Assembly (NCBI GenBank): GCA_037043455.1
Contig: JAWPHD010011501.1
Coordinates: forward strand, 1 to 64,000
Origin: Cyrtodaria siliqua
Lineage: Eukaryota; Mollusca; Bivalvia; Adapedonta; Hiatellidae
Direction of reading: 5' to 3'
DNA: 64,000 nucleotides
In this document: one piece after another, positions 49,973 to 62,544 of the stretch
Layout of the letters: the number at the start of each line of letters is the position of its first letter
How positions within the stretch are numbered: position 1 is the stretch's first letter
Program-made: the position numbers and the translations under genes
Notes under the pieces: model-generated
Seen by the model: the letters and a program-made list of their open reading frames with translations, nothing else
What the model was told of the DNA's origin: nothing
Databases searched by the model: none

Positions 49973-50285
49973 AAAGGGACAGGTAGCAATCTTGATTTGT
50001 TTAAAGCTCATGACGTCCCCTTAGTTTTTCTACATAATTTGCTTATTTGCGCACGCATTAATATTAATTATTAGAATAGTTCAAAGCAAATTGTTTTTAA
50101 ATATTACTAACTATTGATTATATTGCACCAATAATATATTTTAAAAAAATTGGTAAAATAACAAATCTAAAAATTTTATTTAATTATATACAAGCAGTTT
50201 TAAAGTCAAAATGATACAGGATTAATACATTGAGGTGCTAATTTTAATGCTACCCATAAAACTCTAGATTGCCATGTGTCCATTT
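49973..50285. mobile_element. MITE, AAAGGGACAC family, copy 4
   Basis: Ends AAAGGGACAGGTAGCAATCTTG and, in reverse complement, TAAATGGACACATGGCAATCT, 313 bp, collinear inside with the copy at 17861. Confidence 0.82.
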
Positions 50286-51356
50286 AATAAAAAAAAAAGT
50301 TGTTTAAACCAGTCTAATCTCCTGGTCCCCAAACCAATTTGTCAAAACACTTTGAAGATTATCTGAAATAATAAATTTACAATTACCTGAAACAATAGTA
50401 TGGCCTGTGTTGTTGGCAGGTGTAAATTGGATAACCCTTCCCAGTGGGGACAGCCTAATTACCTGTCAAATGCAGGTATTGAAATAGCTAGTGTAAATTT
50501 ATGTCACAATTAATGGGGAAGACAATTTTAGACTTTTTTTTTCCTAAAATACCATCACTGCACTCAAACTATTTCAGAACATTACATATACATCTTTGTA
50601 GGGATCAAAAAATAATTTACATTAACAATATCAACAACAGCTGATCTATAATATGCTCCAGAATTGACCTTAATATTTCAGATGCACAATGCAAAAGTAA
50701 ACTATATAATATTTATTACAAAATATACATTATCTTGTACATACAAATTATAAATAAATATCAATAATTAATAAAACAAATTATAGATACATGTAAATAT
50801 ATTTGTTTATAGTTCAGAATAATTTTTTGTACTCGATATAGTAAACTGAAGGAAGTTCAGATGTATTAAGCAGATATTGAGAGATAGTACAAACCTTTTA
50901 GAACACCAGTAAATGAGTGAACATGTCCATTTAGGTAATGAGTTGGAAGATGAATTCCATGTATATACTCGAAATTGTCCTTTGTATAAGAATTAATTGT
51001 GTTTGAAATATATGAAATTATACAAAGTTTTGAATTGGATAAATCCATAATCCCAATGGTTTTTGGATAAATCCAGTATCCCAATGGTTGTTGGATAAAT
51101 CCAGTATCCCAATGGTTGTTGGAATTCTAAAGATTACAATTTTTTAATATATTCTCGCTATGCTCAGACATACGTTTTACCTCTTAAAATATTATTTAAT
51201 GATAAAAAGGTGTTGCAGATTGAGAAATAAAACCAAACCTAATTGTTTTAATATGACACATGAATTAAACTGCATAATAAGTATTCTGAATCTGCATGAA
51301 GAAATAAAAAAATTATATCCATAAGTTTTGTTTGTTTTAATTGTGTTCTACATTAT
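50286..51356. other. AT-rich sequence with a short triplication
   Basis: GGATAAATCCAGTATCCCAATGG-type units of about 28 bp occur three times at 51040-51120. A CAGGTG E-box lies at 50417-50422. No gene seen. Confidence 0.5.
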
Positions 51357-51470
51357 TTTTTAGCACATGTTAGGCCATATATATGATGGTCGAATTTTTT
51401 TGTGGTAAAGGCATACCACCCTATTTTTCCTGGGTAGAACCAGTACTGTATAACTCCTGTCATCTTTAAG
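51357..51470 (-). mobile_element. SINE fragment (family of 26592-26873)
   Basis: Matches 'AGCACATGTTAGGCC..ATGATGGTCGA', 'GGCATACCACCC' and 'CCTGGGTAGAACCAGTACTG' of the longer copy; the tRNA-like head is absent. Confidence 0.7.
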
Positions 51471-52249
51471 AATCAACACCATAAGTTTTGATAGTAACCA
51501 CTGATACAATGTCTCACATACTGACATCCTTGTAACCTAATGGGCAAATAGCCTTTTGTATGAAAAAAACTGAATTATTTGACCATCGTCTTAACAAGGC
51601 AAAAACTAATGATAGACAGACAGACGTTGGACAACATACCCAACATAGTATTAAATGCTTAAAAATGTGTATTGTAGAGTTAAAATAGTTTTTTTTAACG
51701 ACTGCATAAACCGACAAACATTTGGATACATTATGAAATGTAATAATAATTTGTTATACATTCTATTATTAAAGTGACTGCATATTTAACAATGAACAAT
51801 CTGATACATTTTGATATTTTTCACAATCTTTTCTGGTTCCTATTCAGAGAGGGAAGACACCAACCACCCCCTACCCGTCCCACAAATCAAGATCATCAGA
51901 TACCTGCTTATCTGATGAACTTAACACAAACACAACAATGCCCCATTTAAATATTTAAATAGCGTTTAATGAAAATCCCCCTCAATTACAGGTAGCTGGG
52001 TAAACAGATGAAAATGCGAGCCAAGATTTGTGATTTTCTTCCCGGTTTTATTCAGATAGTCGGCAACAAAGACTCAGTCGAGCGTAATTATAAGGACAGA
52101 CTACCTGGCGTTAAATTATTGTCGTGCGACTGAAGTGTGCACAGATTTTCACGCTTATTTCAATAAATTATTGAATTTAAGCACTTGAGAAGTCTTTTGC
52201 GCGGACATAAGATGCAGACTAATATATATTCCTTTATTCGCGCCCAGCA

Positions 52250-52296
52250 CCTTTTATACATTAAGGACGGCTTTACAGCGGTGCAATGATGATTGG
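52250..52296 (-). promoter_or_regulatory. Candidate TATA/CCAAT promoter, minus strand
   Basis: TATAAAAGG lies at 52258-52250 on the minus strand, with CCAAT at 52296-52292 about 34 bp upstream of it. The flanking 52060-52300 is GC-richer than its surroundings. Downstream on the same strand, a CAG|GTAGTC donor-like site occurs near 52107. It faces the ZEB gene, 17.5 kb before exon a, so a 5' UTR exon of ZEB is possible. No link can be shown from sequence. Confidence 0.3.
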
Positions 52297-52969
52297 AAAT
52301 GTATAAAACGGCTCAAGGGTCATTTTCTACAAAAGATTTAAAACCGTGTAATTGCACGTTGTACATCTTAAGACCTGAAAGCTCTCAATAAATTTTCAAT
52401 AAATCACCGACATTGCAGATTTGTGCAGTAATACGCGGGTAGTATTTTCTGCACGCGCCACTCAAATCCTATACACCTCTAATAAAAGGTACCATAATAA
52501 AATCCACAGCTCCTTTTGTCATGTTAAAATAACAATTACCGTGGAATCCAAAATTTGTGCGCAAATTATGCAAATAAACGTTTTCAAAGAAAATCTTTAT
52601 TTAAGCCAATCTGCTCCGTTTATGTGTTCTGAAAAAAAATCTGCTTCAGCTAACACGTTTTTGTCTAGAAAAATCAATTAAGTAGAAAAGTGGTAAAAGA
52701 GAGAAAATCTGAAAGAGTTAACTGTCATCCGCAGCTTCCAGGTGGGCTAATTTGATACAACCGAACTGAAGTATCATCCCCAGTTTTTCCAATTACAGAG
52801 TACAAGTGAAGACAAAACTGATATGGCTAGAACAAGACACACACATGCTTACCCACAGTTCATTTCAAGTCAAGTTATAATCAATACCTAATTCTTTAAT
52901 CAAACATTCACAGATTGATTTTTTGTGGTACAGAAAAAAGCATTTTCTCTCAAGTTTTATAGTGGTTAG

Positions 52970-53455
52970 AGTGATCAATCTGTTCTACCATTTTAAGAAT
53001 GCAATATAAAAAGGCTGACTCCCTCATGAACCATGATTTCTGAACTTTATCTGAAACTATCTGAATCATGTCTGAGCACTGTCTGAACACAAAATTACCA
53101 TCTGAATTTTGGCTTAACATAAAATCACTGTTCTGATAATTGTCTGAACAATTGCTGAGCATAGCAGAACAGCATCTGAACAGTTCAGAAAACAATTCCG
53201 AACTCTTCAGATGTGATTCTGACAATTTCAAATTAAACATCTTCTGAATATAAACTGAACACTGTCTGAACAGTTCAGAAAAAGATTCTGAACTCTTCAG
53301 ATGTCGTTGAGACAATTTCGGATTAAACATCTTCTGAATATGAACTGAACACTTTCTGAACAGTTCAGAAAAATATTCAGAACTCTTCATAAGTGATTCA
53401 GACAATTTCAGATTATACATCTTCTGAATATAAACTGAACACTTTCTGAACTCTT
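52970..53455 (-). repeat. ~90-bp tandem repeat rich in TCTGAA/TTCAGA
   Basis: Three units of 90 bp (about 53150-53420) plus partial flanking ones. On the minus strand they read as 30-residue repeats such as KSSESFSELFRQCSVYIQKM, giving a 156-codon open frame. Units differ mostly at amino-acid-changing positions (for example P/L, Q/E, RH/SH, S/Y/L), which argues against selection on a protein. Confidence 0.7.
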
Positions 53456-53835
53456 CAGACTTGGATATTTTATTATATAAAGTAAAGTCTGAATCTGTCT
53501 GTGTTAAGGTAAAGAAACATCATACGGTCTAAAATGTTCAAACTTCAACAATAAAAAAGACTGAATGTCAAAAGTATCCAGACTTTGTATGAATGAGCCA
53601 TCTAAAGTCTGAAATGTTCCGACTTCATCTTCATTAATTAAAAAAATCTATACTATATATATATTAATTGTCATTATCAAAGATGAAATCCTTTTAAAAA
53701 AAACATCTATCATTTTTTCCGTAATGTAAATATTGAGCAAGATTGTGCAAAATCTCAAATTATAATAGTAAACTATATTTTTATTATAGTAAAACCATCA
53801 GACAAGTCAATACTGACATATACAAAAGCTGCATC

Positions 53836-54344
53836 TTAAAGGGACACTGTCCGTAACTTTTAGCTTATAAACACAAAATATTTACGTTGACAAACATTAA
53901 ACACTTATGATTATTGAATATTTACTAAATAAAAACAAGACTGTTTGACAGAATTCAATAGCGGTACAAAAAAAAGAAGTACCTCGTGAATTTAAACTCG
54001 CGGCCCAAACTAAAATTACACTTGCGGGAAATAATAGTGAGAGCGCAATAGTCGAAAGGACTACCAACTGAGCTAATCGGGCCATTTATATTATGCAATA
54101 CATACTGTATAGAAAACCTAATGCGCTAATGGCTGTCACGTGATCAGCAGAAACTGTAAATATTGTGGGACCCACACTGTTTACAAACAATATATAAAAC
54201 TTCTTTCAAACTCAAGAATATATTACTACAGACTTATTTGGGTCTTCGCTCATGTTTTCATGTATACATTTCTCTTAAATAAAAATCAGACAGTTATTTG
54301 GTTATGCTCAAAATCTGCTTACTTACGGACATCGTCCCTTTAAA
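53836..54344. mobile_element. MITE with TTAAAGGGAC ends, carrying a tRNA-like insert
   Basis: Left TTAAAGGGACACTGTCCGTAA (53836-53856) and right, in reverse complement, TTAAAGGGACGATGTCCGTAA differ at two of 21 positions. About 509 bp. It resembles the AAAGGGACAC family at the outermost bases only and has a different interior. Confidence 0.8.
53981..54083 (-). mobile_element. tRNA-derived SINE head inside the MITE
   Basis: The minus strand starts GGCCCGATTAGCTCAGTTGG with TAG, a near-perfect box A, followed by CCTTTCGACTATTGCGC and, about 60 bp later, GAGTTTAAATTCACG, a degenerate box B. The stem pairings of a functional tRNA are not kept. Confidence 0.6.
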
Positions 54345-55962
54345 GAAATAACAAAAACTCCACAAACCAGCATTCAGAGCGGTCAGGTCCTGCATGCATA
54401 GCGGAGGGGTCAGCAACCTCACAGTTTCTTGGTGGTGGTGATGCACTTGGGGTGCCTCATTATAACTTGAAATTAGTTTGCATCTTAGAATATGGTTGCA
54501 ATCTTAAGAGACAGGTTGTCTTTAGATAGATAAAGTTTTTATATATGCTCGCCCTATGACTCTAGGCCTTTTGGTGAGCTTTGGTGGTGTGGCCTTTATA
54601 AGGTTTTGTTTGGTTGGACCTGAAGAAACTACCGAGACGTACAGCAGGTAACAATTGCACAAGCAAATCATACAACGCTTTCACTTCACCACTGACTGCA
54701 GAGACTTACAGACCAGCAGGAAGTTTTTTCGACATGCAACTTTACTAATGCATCAGAGTAACTGATGGTGACAGTGGTTACTTCATCTGATAGTGGAAAT
54801 AATTATCAAAGCACCCCTGGCAATCCAAGGCAATGAAATAAATTGCAAAAGAAAATTTAATATTTTCATATCAATTGTATAATTTATTTTCAATAGTGTC
54901 CCAAATGACTTTAATGATAAACTAAATCCACAAATTATCCTGACATTTGTAGGTCCCCAGCAAGTTTTAACAAAAGATAAGTTTCCTGCTGGTTCCATCA
55001 GACTTGCTGTCCGTGTATCCAACAAACTGGCAGCATGCAAAATTTGTCGGCATGTGTCTATCACACCGTGACTAACGTAAAGACAATCTCGTGACAAGTG
55101 ATCAAAATAACTTTGACATTTTCTCTAAATGCTGATCAGCAGATACCATTCTTGATGCCGATATTCCCGTTAAAATCCCTCGTGCAACAAACGCCTCCCA
55201 TAAAAGGCCGTCCATTCGTTTTAAAGGTTATTCAATTAAGGTGTAATAACGACTTCCGACAATGGTTAGAACCCAGTGACAGGTGGTTGGAACATGGGAC
55301 ACTTTAGATGCACACCAGATATCATCTAAATTATAAATACTACAAATGTTACAAACCATAGCAGTACCTTTAATAGATCAATAAATTGCCATAAATGAGA
55401 ATAATTCTTCAGTTCAGTTGCAACCTTTGCTCTTCAGCAGAAATTGCTTTTGATAGGAGAAATTGAAAAACCAAAATATAATATATAGCGATTTATATTA
55501 AATTAGTTAGAGAAAAAAGGAATTTCACAGATGGGATGGCGCTTTGTATGACTTTATGTTAACAACATTAAGGCAGCCATAATTCAAATTGGTTGCATTT
55601 ATTGCCTTAGTGGGGCTTCCAGAATTGGCCGGTCTAAAATGAATTGTCTTTATTTAGAAATTGTAAAATAGTAGAGAAAAGTTACATGCACAAGACACAT
55701 TTAAAACTGTATTCACACACAAATGTAAATTTTTCCCCAAATGCAACACGCACCATAAAAACAATGAAGAAGTCCCGAAAATGTTAAATTTTAAGTGCGC
55801 CCACATTTTTTATTATGAATTATTTTGAATACATTTCTTACAGTATGAACTACACGACAATGATTCTTGTTCAACAAATTTAATACATAAGTTTGTTGAT
55901 TTCCATTCTTAATTTACAGTTTTTTGTCCATTGCAATTCATCCATTTTTTAATTATTACACT
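54345..55962. other. No gene recognised
   Basis: AT-rich sequence without supported exon, RNA gene or clear repeat. Confidence 0.5.
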
Positions 55963-58900
55963 GCATCTACATTTTTAAATTACTGTCCACTGCATCTCCA
56001 CTGTTTAAACTAGTTTCCACTGTATCTCCACTGTTTTTTTAATTGTCCACTGCATCTACACTGTTTAAACTAGTGTCCACTGCATCTCCACTGTTTTATA
56101 TAATTGTCCACTGCATCTACACTTTCAAATTACTGTCCACTGCATCTCCACTCTTTTAAATTACTGTCCACTGCATCTCTACTGTTTAAACTAGTGTCCA
56201 CTGCATCTCCACTGTTTTATATTATTGTCCACTGCATCTACACTATTTAATTACTGTCCACTGCATCTCCCCTGTTTCAAACTAGTGTCCACTGTATCTC
56301 CACCATTTTATATTAGTGTACAGTCTGCATCTTCACAGTTTTATATTAGTGTCCACTGCATCTCCACTGTTTTATATTATTGTCCCATGCATCACTATTA
56401 TTTTATAATATTGTCCACTGCATCTCGAGTTTTATATTATTGTCCAATGCATCTCCACTGTTTTATATTATTCAAGGGCGGATCCAGGATTTCAGCTTAG
56501 GGGGGGGCGTAAGATTTTGGTCAATTTTCGGGTCCGTTTCTAGCCTCATAAAACGATAGCGGTAGTGCATGGATAGGGTAAAAATAGTCCGTTTTCAAAT
56601 AAATGGATTTAACAATGTTTTAATTAAACCACTCATTAGCCATTATGCGAGCGAGAATTGTTTTTATACTGAGGGGTGCATCAAAATTGTTTGATAGTTT
56701 ATCTACAGTATCATGGACATACATGTATGATCCGGAATTTTTAGTGGGGTGCGCGCCCCTGGATCCGCTAGTGTTATTGTCCACTGCAACTTCACAGTTT
56801 TATATTAGTGTCCCACTGCATCTCCTGTTTTATATTAGTGTCAATTGTTTTATATTATTGTCCACTGCATCTCCGCTGTTTTATATTATTGTCCACTGCA
56901 TCTCTGCTGGTTTATATTATTATCCACTGCATTTCCACTGTTTCATAGTGTTGTCCATTGCATTTCCACTATTTTAAATTATTGTCCACTGCATCTCCAG
57001 TTTTATATTAGTGTCAACTGCATCTCCCATGTATTATATTAGTGTCCACTGCATCTCCACTGTTTTATATTGTTTTCCACTTCATCTCCACTGTTTTATA
57101 TTAGTGTCCACTGCATCTCCACTGTTTTATATTAGTGTCCACCACATCTCCACTGTAACAGTTTATATTAGTGTCCTCTGCATCTCCACTGTTTTATATT
57201 ATTGTCCACTGCATCTCCACTGTTTTATATTATTGTCCACTGCAGTTCCACCATTCTATTTTAGTGTCCTATCCACTGTTTTATATGATTGTTCACTGCA
57301 TCTCCACTGTTTTATATTGCATCTCCAATGTTTTATATTATTGTCCACTTCATCTCCACTGTTTTATATTAGTGTCCACCACATCTCCACTGTAACAGTT
57401 TATATTAGTGTCCTCTGCATCTCCACTGTTTTATATTATTGTCCACTGCATCTCCACTGTTTTATATTATTGTCCACTGCAGCTCCACCATTCTATTTTA
57501 GTGTCCTATCCACTGTTTTATATGATTGTTCACTGCATCTCCACTGTTTTATATTGCATCTCCAATGTTTTATATTATTGTTCACAAGCATCTCCACAGT
57601 TTTATTTTATTGTCCACTGCATCTCCACTGTTTTATGTTATTGTTCACCCACATCTCCACAGTTTTATATTAGTGTCCATTGCATCTCCACAGTTTTATA
57701 TTAGTGTACACTGCATCTCTACTCTTTAATTACTGTCCACTTCATCTCCACTGTTTCAATCTAGTATCCACTGCATCTCCTCTGTCTTATATTATTGTCC
57801 ACTGCATCTCTCCACTGTTTTATATTATTGTCCACAGCATCTCCACTGTTTTATATTATTGTCCACTGCATCTCAAATGTTTTATATTAGCGTGCACTGC
57901 ATCTCCTCTGTTTTATATTAGTGTTGCACTTCATATCCACTGTTTTATATTGGTGTGCACTGCATCTCCACTGTTTTATATTATTGTCCACTGCATCTCC
58001 ACTGTTTTACATTATTGTTGTCCACAGCATCTCCACTCTTTAATTATTGTCCACTGCATCTCGACTGTTTCAAGCTATTGTCCACCTGCATCTCCACTCT
58101 TTTATATTGTTGTCCACTGCATTTCCACTGTTTCAGTGTTGTCCATTGCATTTCCACTATTTTAAATTATTGTCCACTGCATCTCCACTCTTTAATTATT
58201 GTCCACTGCATCTCCCGGTTTTATATTATTGTTCACTAAATCTTCGCTGATTTAGATTCCAGTCCACTGCATCTCTTCACTGTTGTATATTAGTAGCTCC
58301 TGCAGTTCCATTGTTTTATATTATTGTCCACTGCATCTCCACTCTTTAATTATTGTCCACTGCATCTCCACTCTTTAATTATTGTCCACTGCATCCTACA
58401 TTTTTAAATTACTGTCCACTGCATCTCCACTGTTTAAACTAGTTTCCACTGCATCTCCACTGTTTTATATTATTGTCCACTGCATCCACACTTTCAAATT
58501 ACTGTCCACTGCATCTCCACTGTTTAAACTAGTGTCCACTGCATCTCCACTGTTTATATAATTGTCCACTGCATCTACACTTTCAAATTACTGTCAACTG
58601 CATCACCACTGTTTAAAACTAGTATCCACTGCATCTCCACTGTTTTGTATTATTGTCCACTGCATCTTCACCCTTTAATTATTGTCCACTGCATCTCCTC
58701 TCTTTAATAATTGTCCACTGCAACTTCTCTCTTTAATAATTGTCCACTGCATCTCCACTTTTTACATTATTGTACACTTCATCTCCACTAATTTATATTA
58801 CATTCCATGCATCTTCACAGTTGTATATTAGTATCTCCTGCATTTCCACTGTTTTGTATTATTGTCCACTGCATCTCCACTCTTTAATTATTGTCCACTG

Positions 58901-59081
58901 CATCTCCAATTTTTTATATTGCTGTCCATTGCATCTCCATTATTATAAATTATTGTCCACTGCATCTCCACTGTTTTGTATTATTGTCTACTGTATCTCC
59001 ATTGTTTTTATATCAGTGTCCACTGTATCCCCACTGTTTTATTTTATAATCCACTGCATCTCCACTGTTTTATATTATTAT

Positions 59082-59082
<1 letters not shown>
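55963..59082. repeat. 31-bp minisatellite array, about 90 copies
   Basis: Units near TTATTGTCCACTGCATCTCC followed by ACTGTTTTATA, 29-34 bp long, fill about 2.8 kb either side of one insertion. A ~237-bp stretch at 57120-57356 is repeated almost exactly at 57357-57590, showing recent block duplication. Several overlapping plus-strand open frames with CISTVLYYCPLHLH repeats are by-products. Confidence 0.96.
56473..56773. mobile_element. 301-bp MITE inserted in the minisatellite
   Basis: Termini CAAGGGCGGATCCAGG (56473-56488) and, in reverse complement, CACTAGCGGATCCAGG (56758-56773). Flanked by TTATT on both sides (56468-56472, 56774-56778), though the array itself is rich in that word, so the duplication is not certain. 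A poly-G run follows the left end. Similar GCGGATCCAGG ends are common in animal DNA transposons. Confidence 0.82.
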
Positions 59083-59134
<52 letters not shown>

Positions 59135-59150
59135 CCCCCCCCCCCCCCCC

Positions 59151-59194
<44 letters not shown>
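59083..59194. repeat. 112-base poly-C tract
   Basis: Only C except T at 59132 and 59151; followed by GGGG at 59195. It sits exactly at the end of the 31-bp array. The open frames over it are artefacts. The G-rich strand could form G-quadruplexes; the length is also typical of sequencing or assembly uncertainty. Confidence 0.95.
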
Positions 59195-59196
<2 letters not shown>

Positions 59197-59299
59197 GGCA
59201 TTCGGAATCCCCCCATCCACCCACTCCAGTTTTAACAACAACTACAAATTAAATAAGCTACATTACCTAAACATTTCTTCACTACAGTTGGTGGGGGAC

Positions 59300-59601
59300 C
59301 AGGGTTTCCCCCAGAAAATTGTGAAGGCATGTTGTTCTGACATTACATTTACCAAACTGGGCTTGAAAAAAATAGTGCCTATTAATGGCCAAAATGGCAA
59401 AATAACATACTTTTATGATTTTGGTGCAAAAGGAACAAGAATCACCATAGAAATTCTATTTTTCTTCTTTTAAATCTGTTATTCATGAAAATTAAGAAAT
59501 TCTTAAGGCATGTTGCTCTGATGAAGGCATGTTGTTTTTCCTTTCTTTTCCAGGAAGGCATGTTGCATGCGACATGCCTTATGATCCTGGGTGAAACCCT
59601 G
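59300..59601. mobile_element. 302-bp MITE with 15-bp TIRs and 6-bp target duplication
   Basis: CAGGGTTTCCCCCAG (59300-59314) and, in reverse complement, CAGGGTTTCACCCAG (59587-59601), one mismatch. GGGGAC flanks both ends (59294-59299, 59602-59607). The interior has the word GGCATGTTG four times and a hairpin AAGGCATGT-ACATGCCTT just before the right end. No open frame. Confidence 0.9.
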
Positions 59602-59607
59602 GGGGAC

Positions 59608-61973
59608 TATAGTCATTGGAGGAATGGACCCCTGAATTGATACAAAATTATGACTAATTCATTCTCTAGTACAAAAATATCAACCAATTGAACTGGAGAA
59701 GTAAACTGGACCATGTAAAGTTGTAGTTGACTTGTCAGAAAAAAAGGCTTTACTGACCGATGCTTGATCATACTGATTAATCGGAACAACACTAGTCATG
59801 TATCTACTCCCAACTTACAATTCAGCAATGCAGGTAACAACAACAACAACAAAAACAACAAGAGAGGCTGAAAGTCAATGTCATACCAAAGTATCTTGTA
59901 AATCTGCAGCTACTACCATAAATTATATAAACCTGTACAATATACATGCTGACAGTTATCCCAAAATAGAATATGAAAGTTAAACTAGAATTAAATACCA
60001 AAGGTTACATTCCTATCTACACATGCTGCCTACAAACAGGTACAACAAAACTCAGTTAGACACACCTGAAAAAGAGATTCTTTGAAAAAGATATAATTTA
60101 TAAAAACATTATATAACATAACATTAGGATTCCACAAATCAAGTCTTGCCATGAACTTTTAAACCTCACCGGCTATTTGCCTAGTTATTGTATCTAGGAT
60201 TAAAAACAAGAGAATTACCACACCTCATGGTACCTGTCGGCCATTTTGATTTCTCAAAGACAAAAGATGAATACCTCTGGATGAGAACACATCAGCATCA
60301 TCACTCACCTGAGCTTTTCTCGCAACAACATCCGGCAAAACATCGCCTAGTTAACCTCCGGGTTCTTCTGTTTCTTAAATTATACACCATTTTGAACATA
60401 TGTCTAAAAGAATTATGTTATATTTTTGTTTGAAAACAACTTTTTTTTCCAAAAACACAGGTAAACATAACATGGCATACCCTTACCTACAACATGATAA
60501 AAGTAGCAACAAATACAGGTACCAGTCAGCATCCAGGTGGGGCTACACACCCTGATCTTCCTTACCTGCATATACTCACCAAGTCACCATTAGTAAGTGT
60601 CAGGGAGTTATGCTGTTTTCTGGGAGTATTTCATTCCTGTATGAATGCATTTGTCATTTACAACATTCTACTGCACTTTTCTCATATTTATACCCAGTCA
60701 CCGAAAAAACAACAACATTTGTTTATTCTATCATATAAACTGGGTTTATAGCCCCTTAACTATTTCTTGCAGACTTTTCACCAGTTTCCAGGTAGACTGT
60801 ACCATATATTTCTGCTAAAAAAAAAAGTTTAATGAAGTCACCATGACAAACCGCATAATTGCTTAACTTTCTTCATTGGTTCAGCATGTTTTTCTTTCTT
60901 CAAATATTCAGAAAACAGTAATGCATCAGGTTAGTCATCAACAATTTCCATATTTTTCATAAAAGTAGTGCCTTTGCTCTTTAAAGGGTCCGGTGGCAAT
61001 ATTTACCATATTTACCCGCCCTATTTACTGTGATAAACACACATTAATCATTAAATGATTAACAAGTAAATTAAGAGTTTTTTTTATATTTCAGGTTAGA
61101 AACAGAGAAGCAATATAGACAGACAATTATGAATCACACAAAAACTTGTTTGCTTATAGTCGCATTAAATTTATCCAAACTGAACTTCACATTTCTAGTT
61201 CTAATTATGAGTTAAAAACTCATCAACTTTTTTTTCCTGGCAAAATCAAGACCCACAAGTTTTTTTCTTACAAAAGAACAATGCATTTATTAATTTTAAA
61301 GTTCAGTATATTTTTGTGCTATTTTTTTAAGTTTTGACATTTTTTTATATGCACAAAACAATGCAGTTAAATTCTCAACATGAACCAGTGAGATATTATC
61401 TCTAAGTCTGTTATTGAATTAAGAAATAAATAAGCATGGTTCTGGATAAAGATATAATTGTGACATTAAACGTCTGGCTTCTGCATTATCCAGGTATAAC
61501 AATACACTGATTCACACTAACTATAACTGGTAAAACAATCATGAACATTGGAGACTCTGAATTATACTTGTTATAAAACCAACTTTATATATATCTACCT
61601 ATCTGATGGACGGCCACATTCAGCCGAGCACCTAGATGCTATTCAATGGCTGAATTGTTTCATTTTATAAAAATGGTTAAGTACTTATAATAAATACAGT
61701 AATTATCTCAATATTTTTAGAGAAGATGACTGATGCTAAATGTAATTTTGATGATGCTGATGATGATACTTATTAGGTATGTAATGGTACTGATTTGTGG
61801 TGTATTTTGTTTGAAGGGGATGTTGCATTATTCTCAAGTAAGTTTTATTTAGAGGGCTCTAAAACCTTGGAAAATGCTGAAAGAATTATCAGAATACCAT
61901 AACAACTACAGGAGAACATCTACAGGAGAATATATTGAAAATGTATTGAAAAGGCAACCTAGGGTAAGCCTAC
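59608..61973. other. No gene recognised; several CACCTG/CAGGTG E-boxes
   Basis: CACCTG at 60063 and 60306, CAGGTG at 60534, plus several TACCTG/CAGGTA words, in AT-rich DNA. On the minus strand AAAATGGCCGACAG|GTACC (about 60247-60233) mimics a start exon, but its phase does not fit ZEB exon a. Nothing else supported. Confidence 0.4.
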
Positions 61974-62030
61974 AGTACCTGTCGACCATAGATGTCAAAG
62001 ACAACCATAGGCCAGGCTTACACAGATGTC

Positions 62031-62420
62031 AGAGGAAACCTTATGCCAGGCCTACATATATGACAAAGGAAACCTTATGCCAGGCCTACATATATGACAA
62101 AGGAAACCTTATGCCAGGCCTACATATATGAAAAAGGAAACCTTATGCCAGGCCTACATATATGACAAAGGAAACCTTATGCCAGGCCTACATATATGAC
62201 AAAGGAAACCTTATGCCAGGCCTACATATATGACAAAGGAAACCTTATGCCAGGCCTACATATATGACAAAGGAAACCTTATGCCAGGCCTACATATATG
62301 ACAAAGGAAACCTTATGCCAGGCCTACATATATGACAAAGGAAACCTTATGCCAGGCCTACATATATGACAAAGGAAACCTTATGCCAGGCCTACATATA
62401 TGACAAAGGAAACCTTAGAC
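62031..62420. repeat. 34-bp tandem array, about 11 near-identical copies
   Basis: The unit AAAGGAAACCTTATGCCAGG followed by CCTACATATATGAC repeats with almost no changes, implying recent expansion. The open frame across it is a by-product. Confidence 0.95.
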
Positions 62421-62544
62421 CAGTCCTACATTTATTCAGTCGATCGTCCAAAGGCTTACACCAAAAAATAAATATATTTTATTACTTTTGTGTTGTTGTC
62501 ATGTAACCCCTATAAAAAGGGTAAGTGGTAAGAGAAAAGTCAAA

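Noticed and set aside
54000..54083. tRNA gene on the minus strand (GATTAGCTCAGTTGGTAG)
   Set aside because: Box A is good, but box B is degenerate and stems do not pair; it lies inside a MITE, so SINE-derived.
56225..58250. Several overlapping plus-strand frames with CISTVLYYCPLHLH repeats
   Set aside because: Translations of the 31-bp minisatellite in different frames; no start context, no splice sites.
58740..59473. Proline-rich and glycine-rich open frames over the C tract
   Set aside because: Direct translation of poly-C/poly-G.
60233..60247. ATGGCCGACAG|GTACC on the minus strand as ZEB first exon (Met-Ala-Asp like vertebrate ZEBs)
   Set aside because: It would end in phase 2, but exon a needs phase 1, and the basic CKRRKQ-type sequence is absent.
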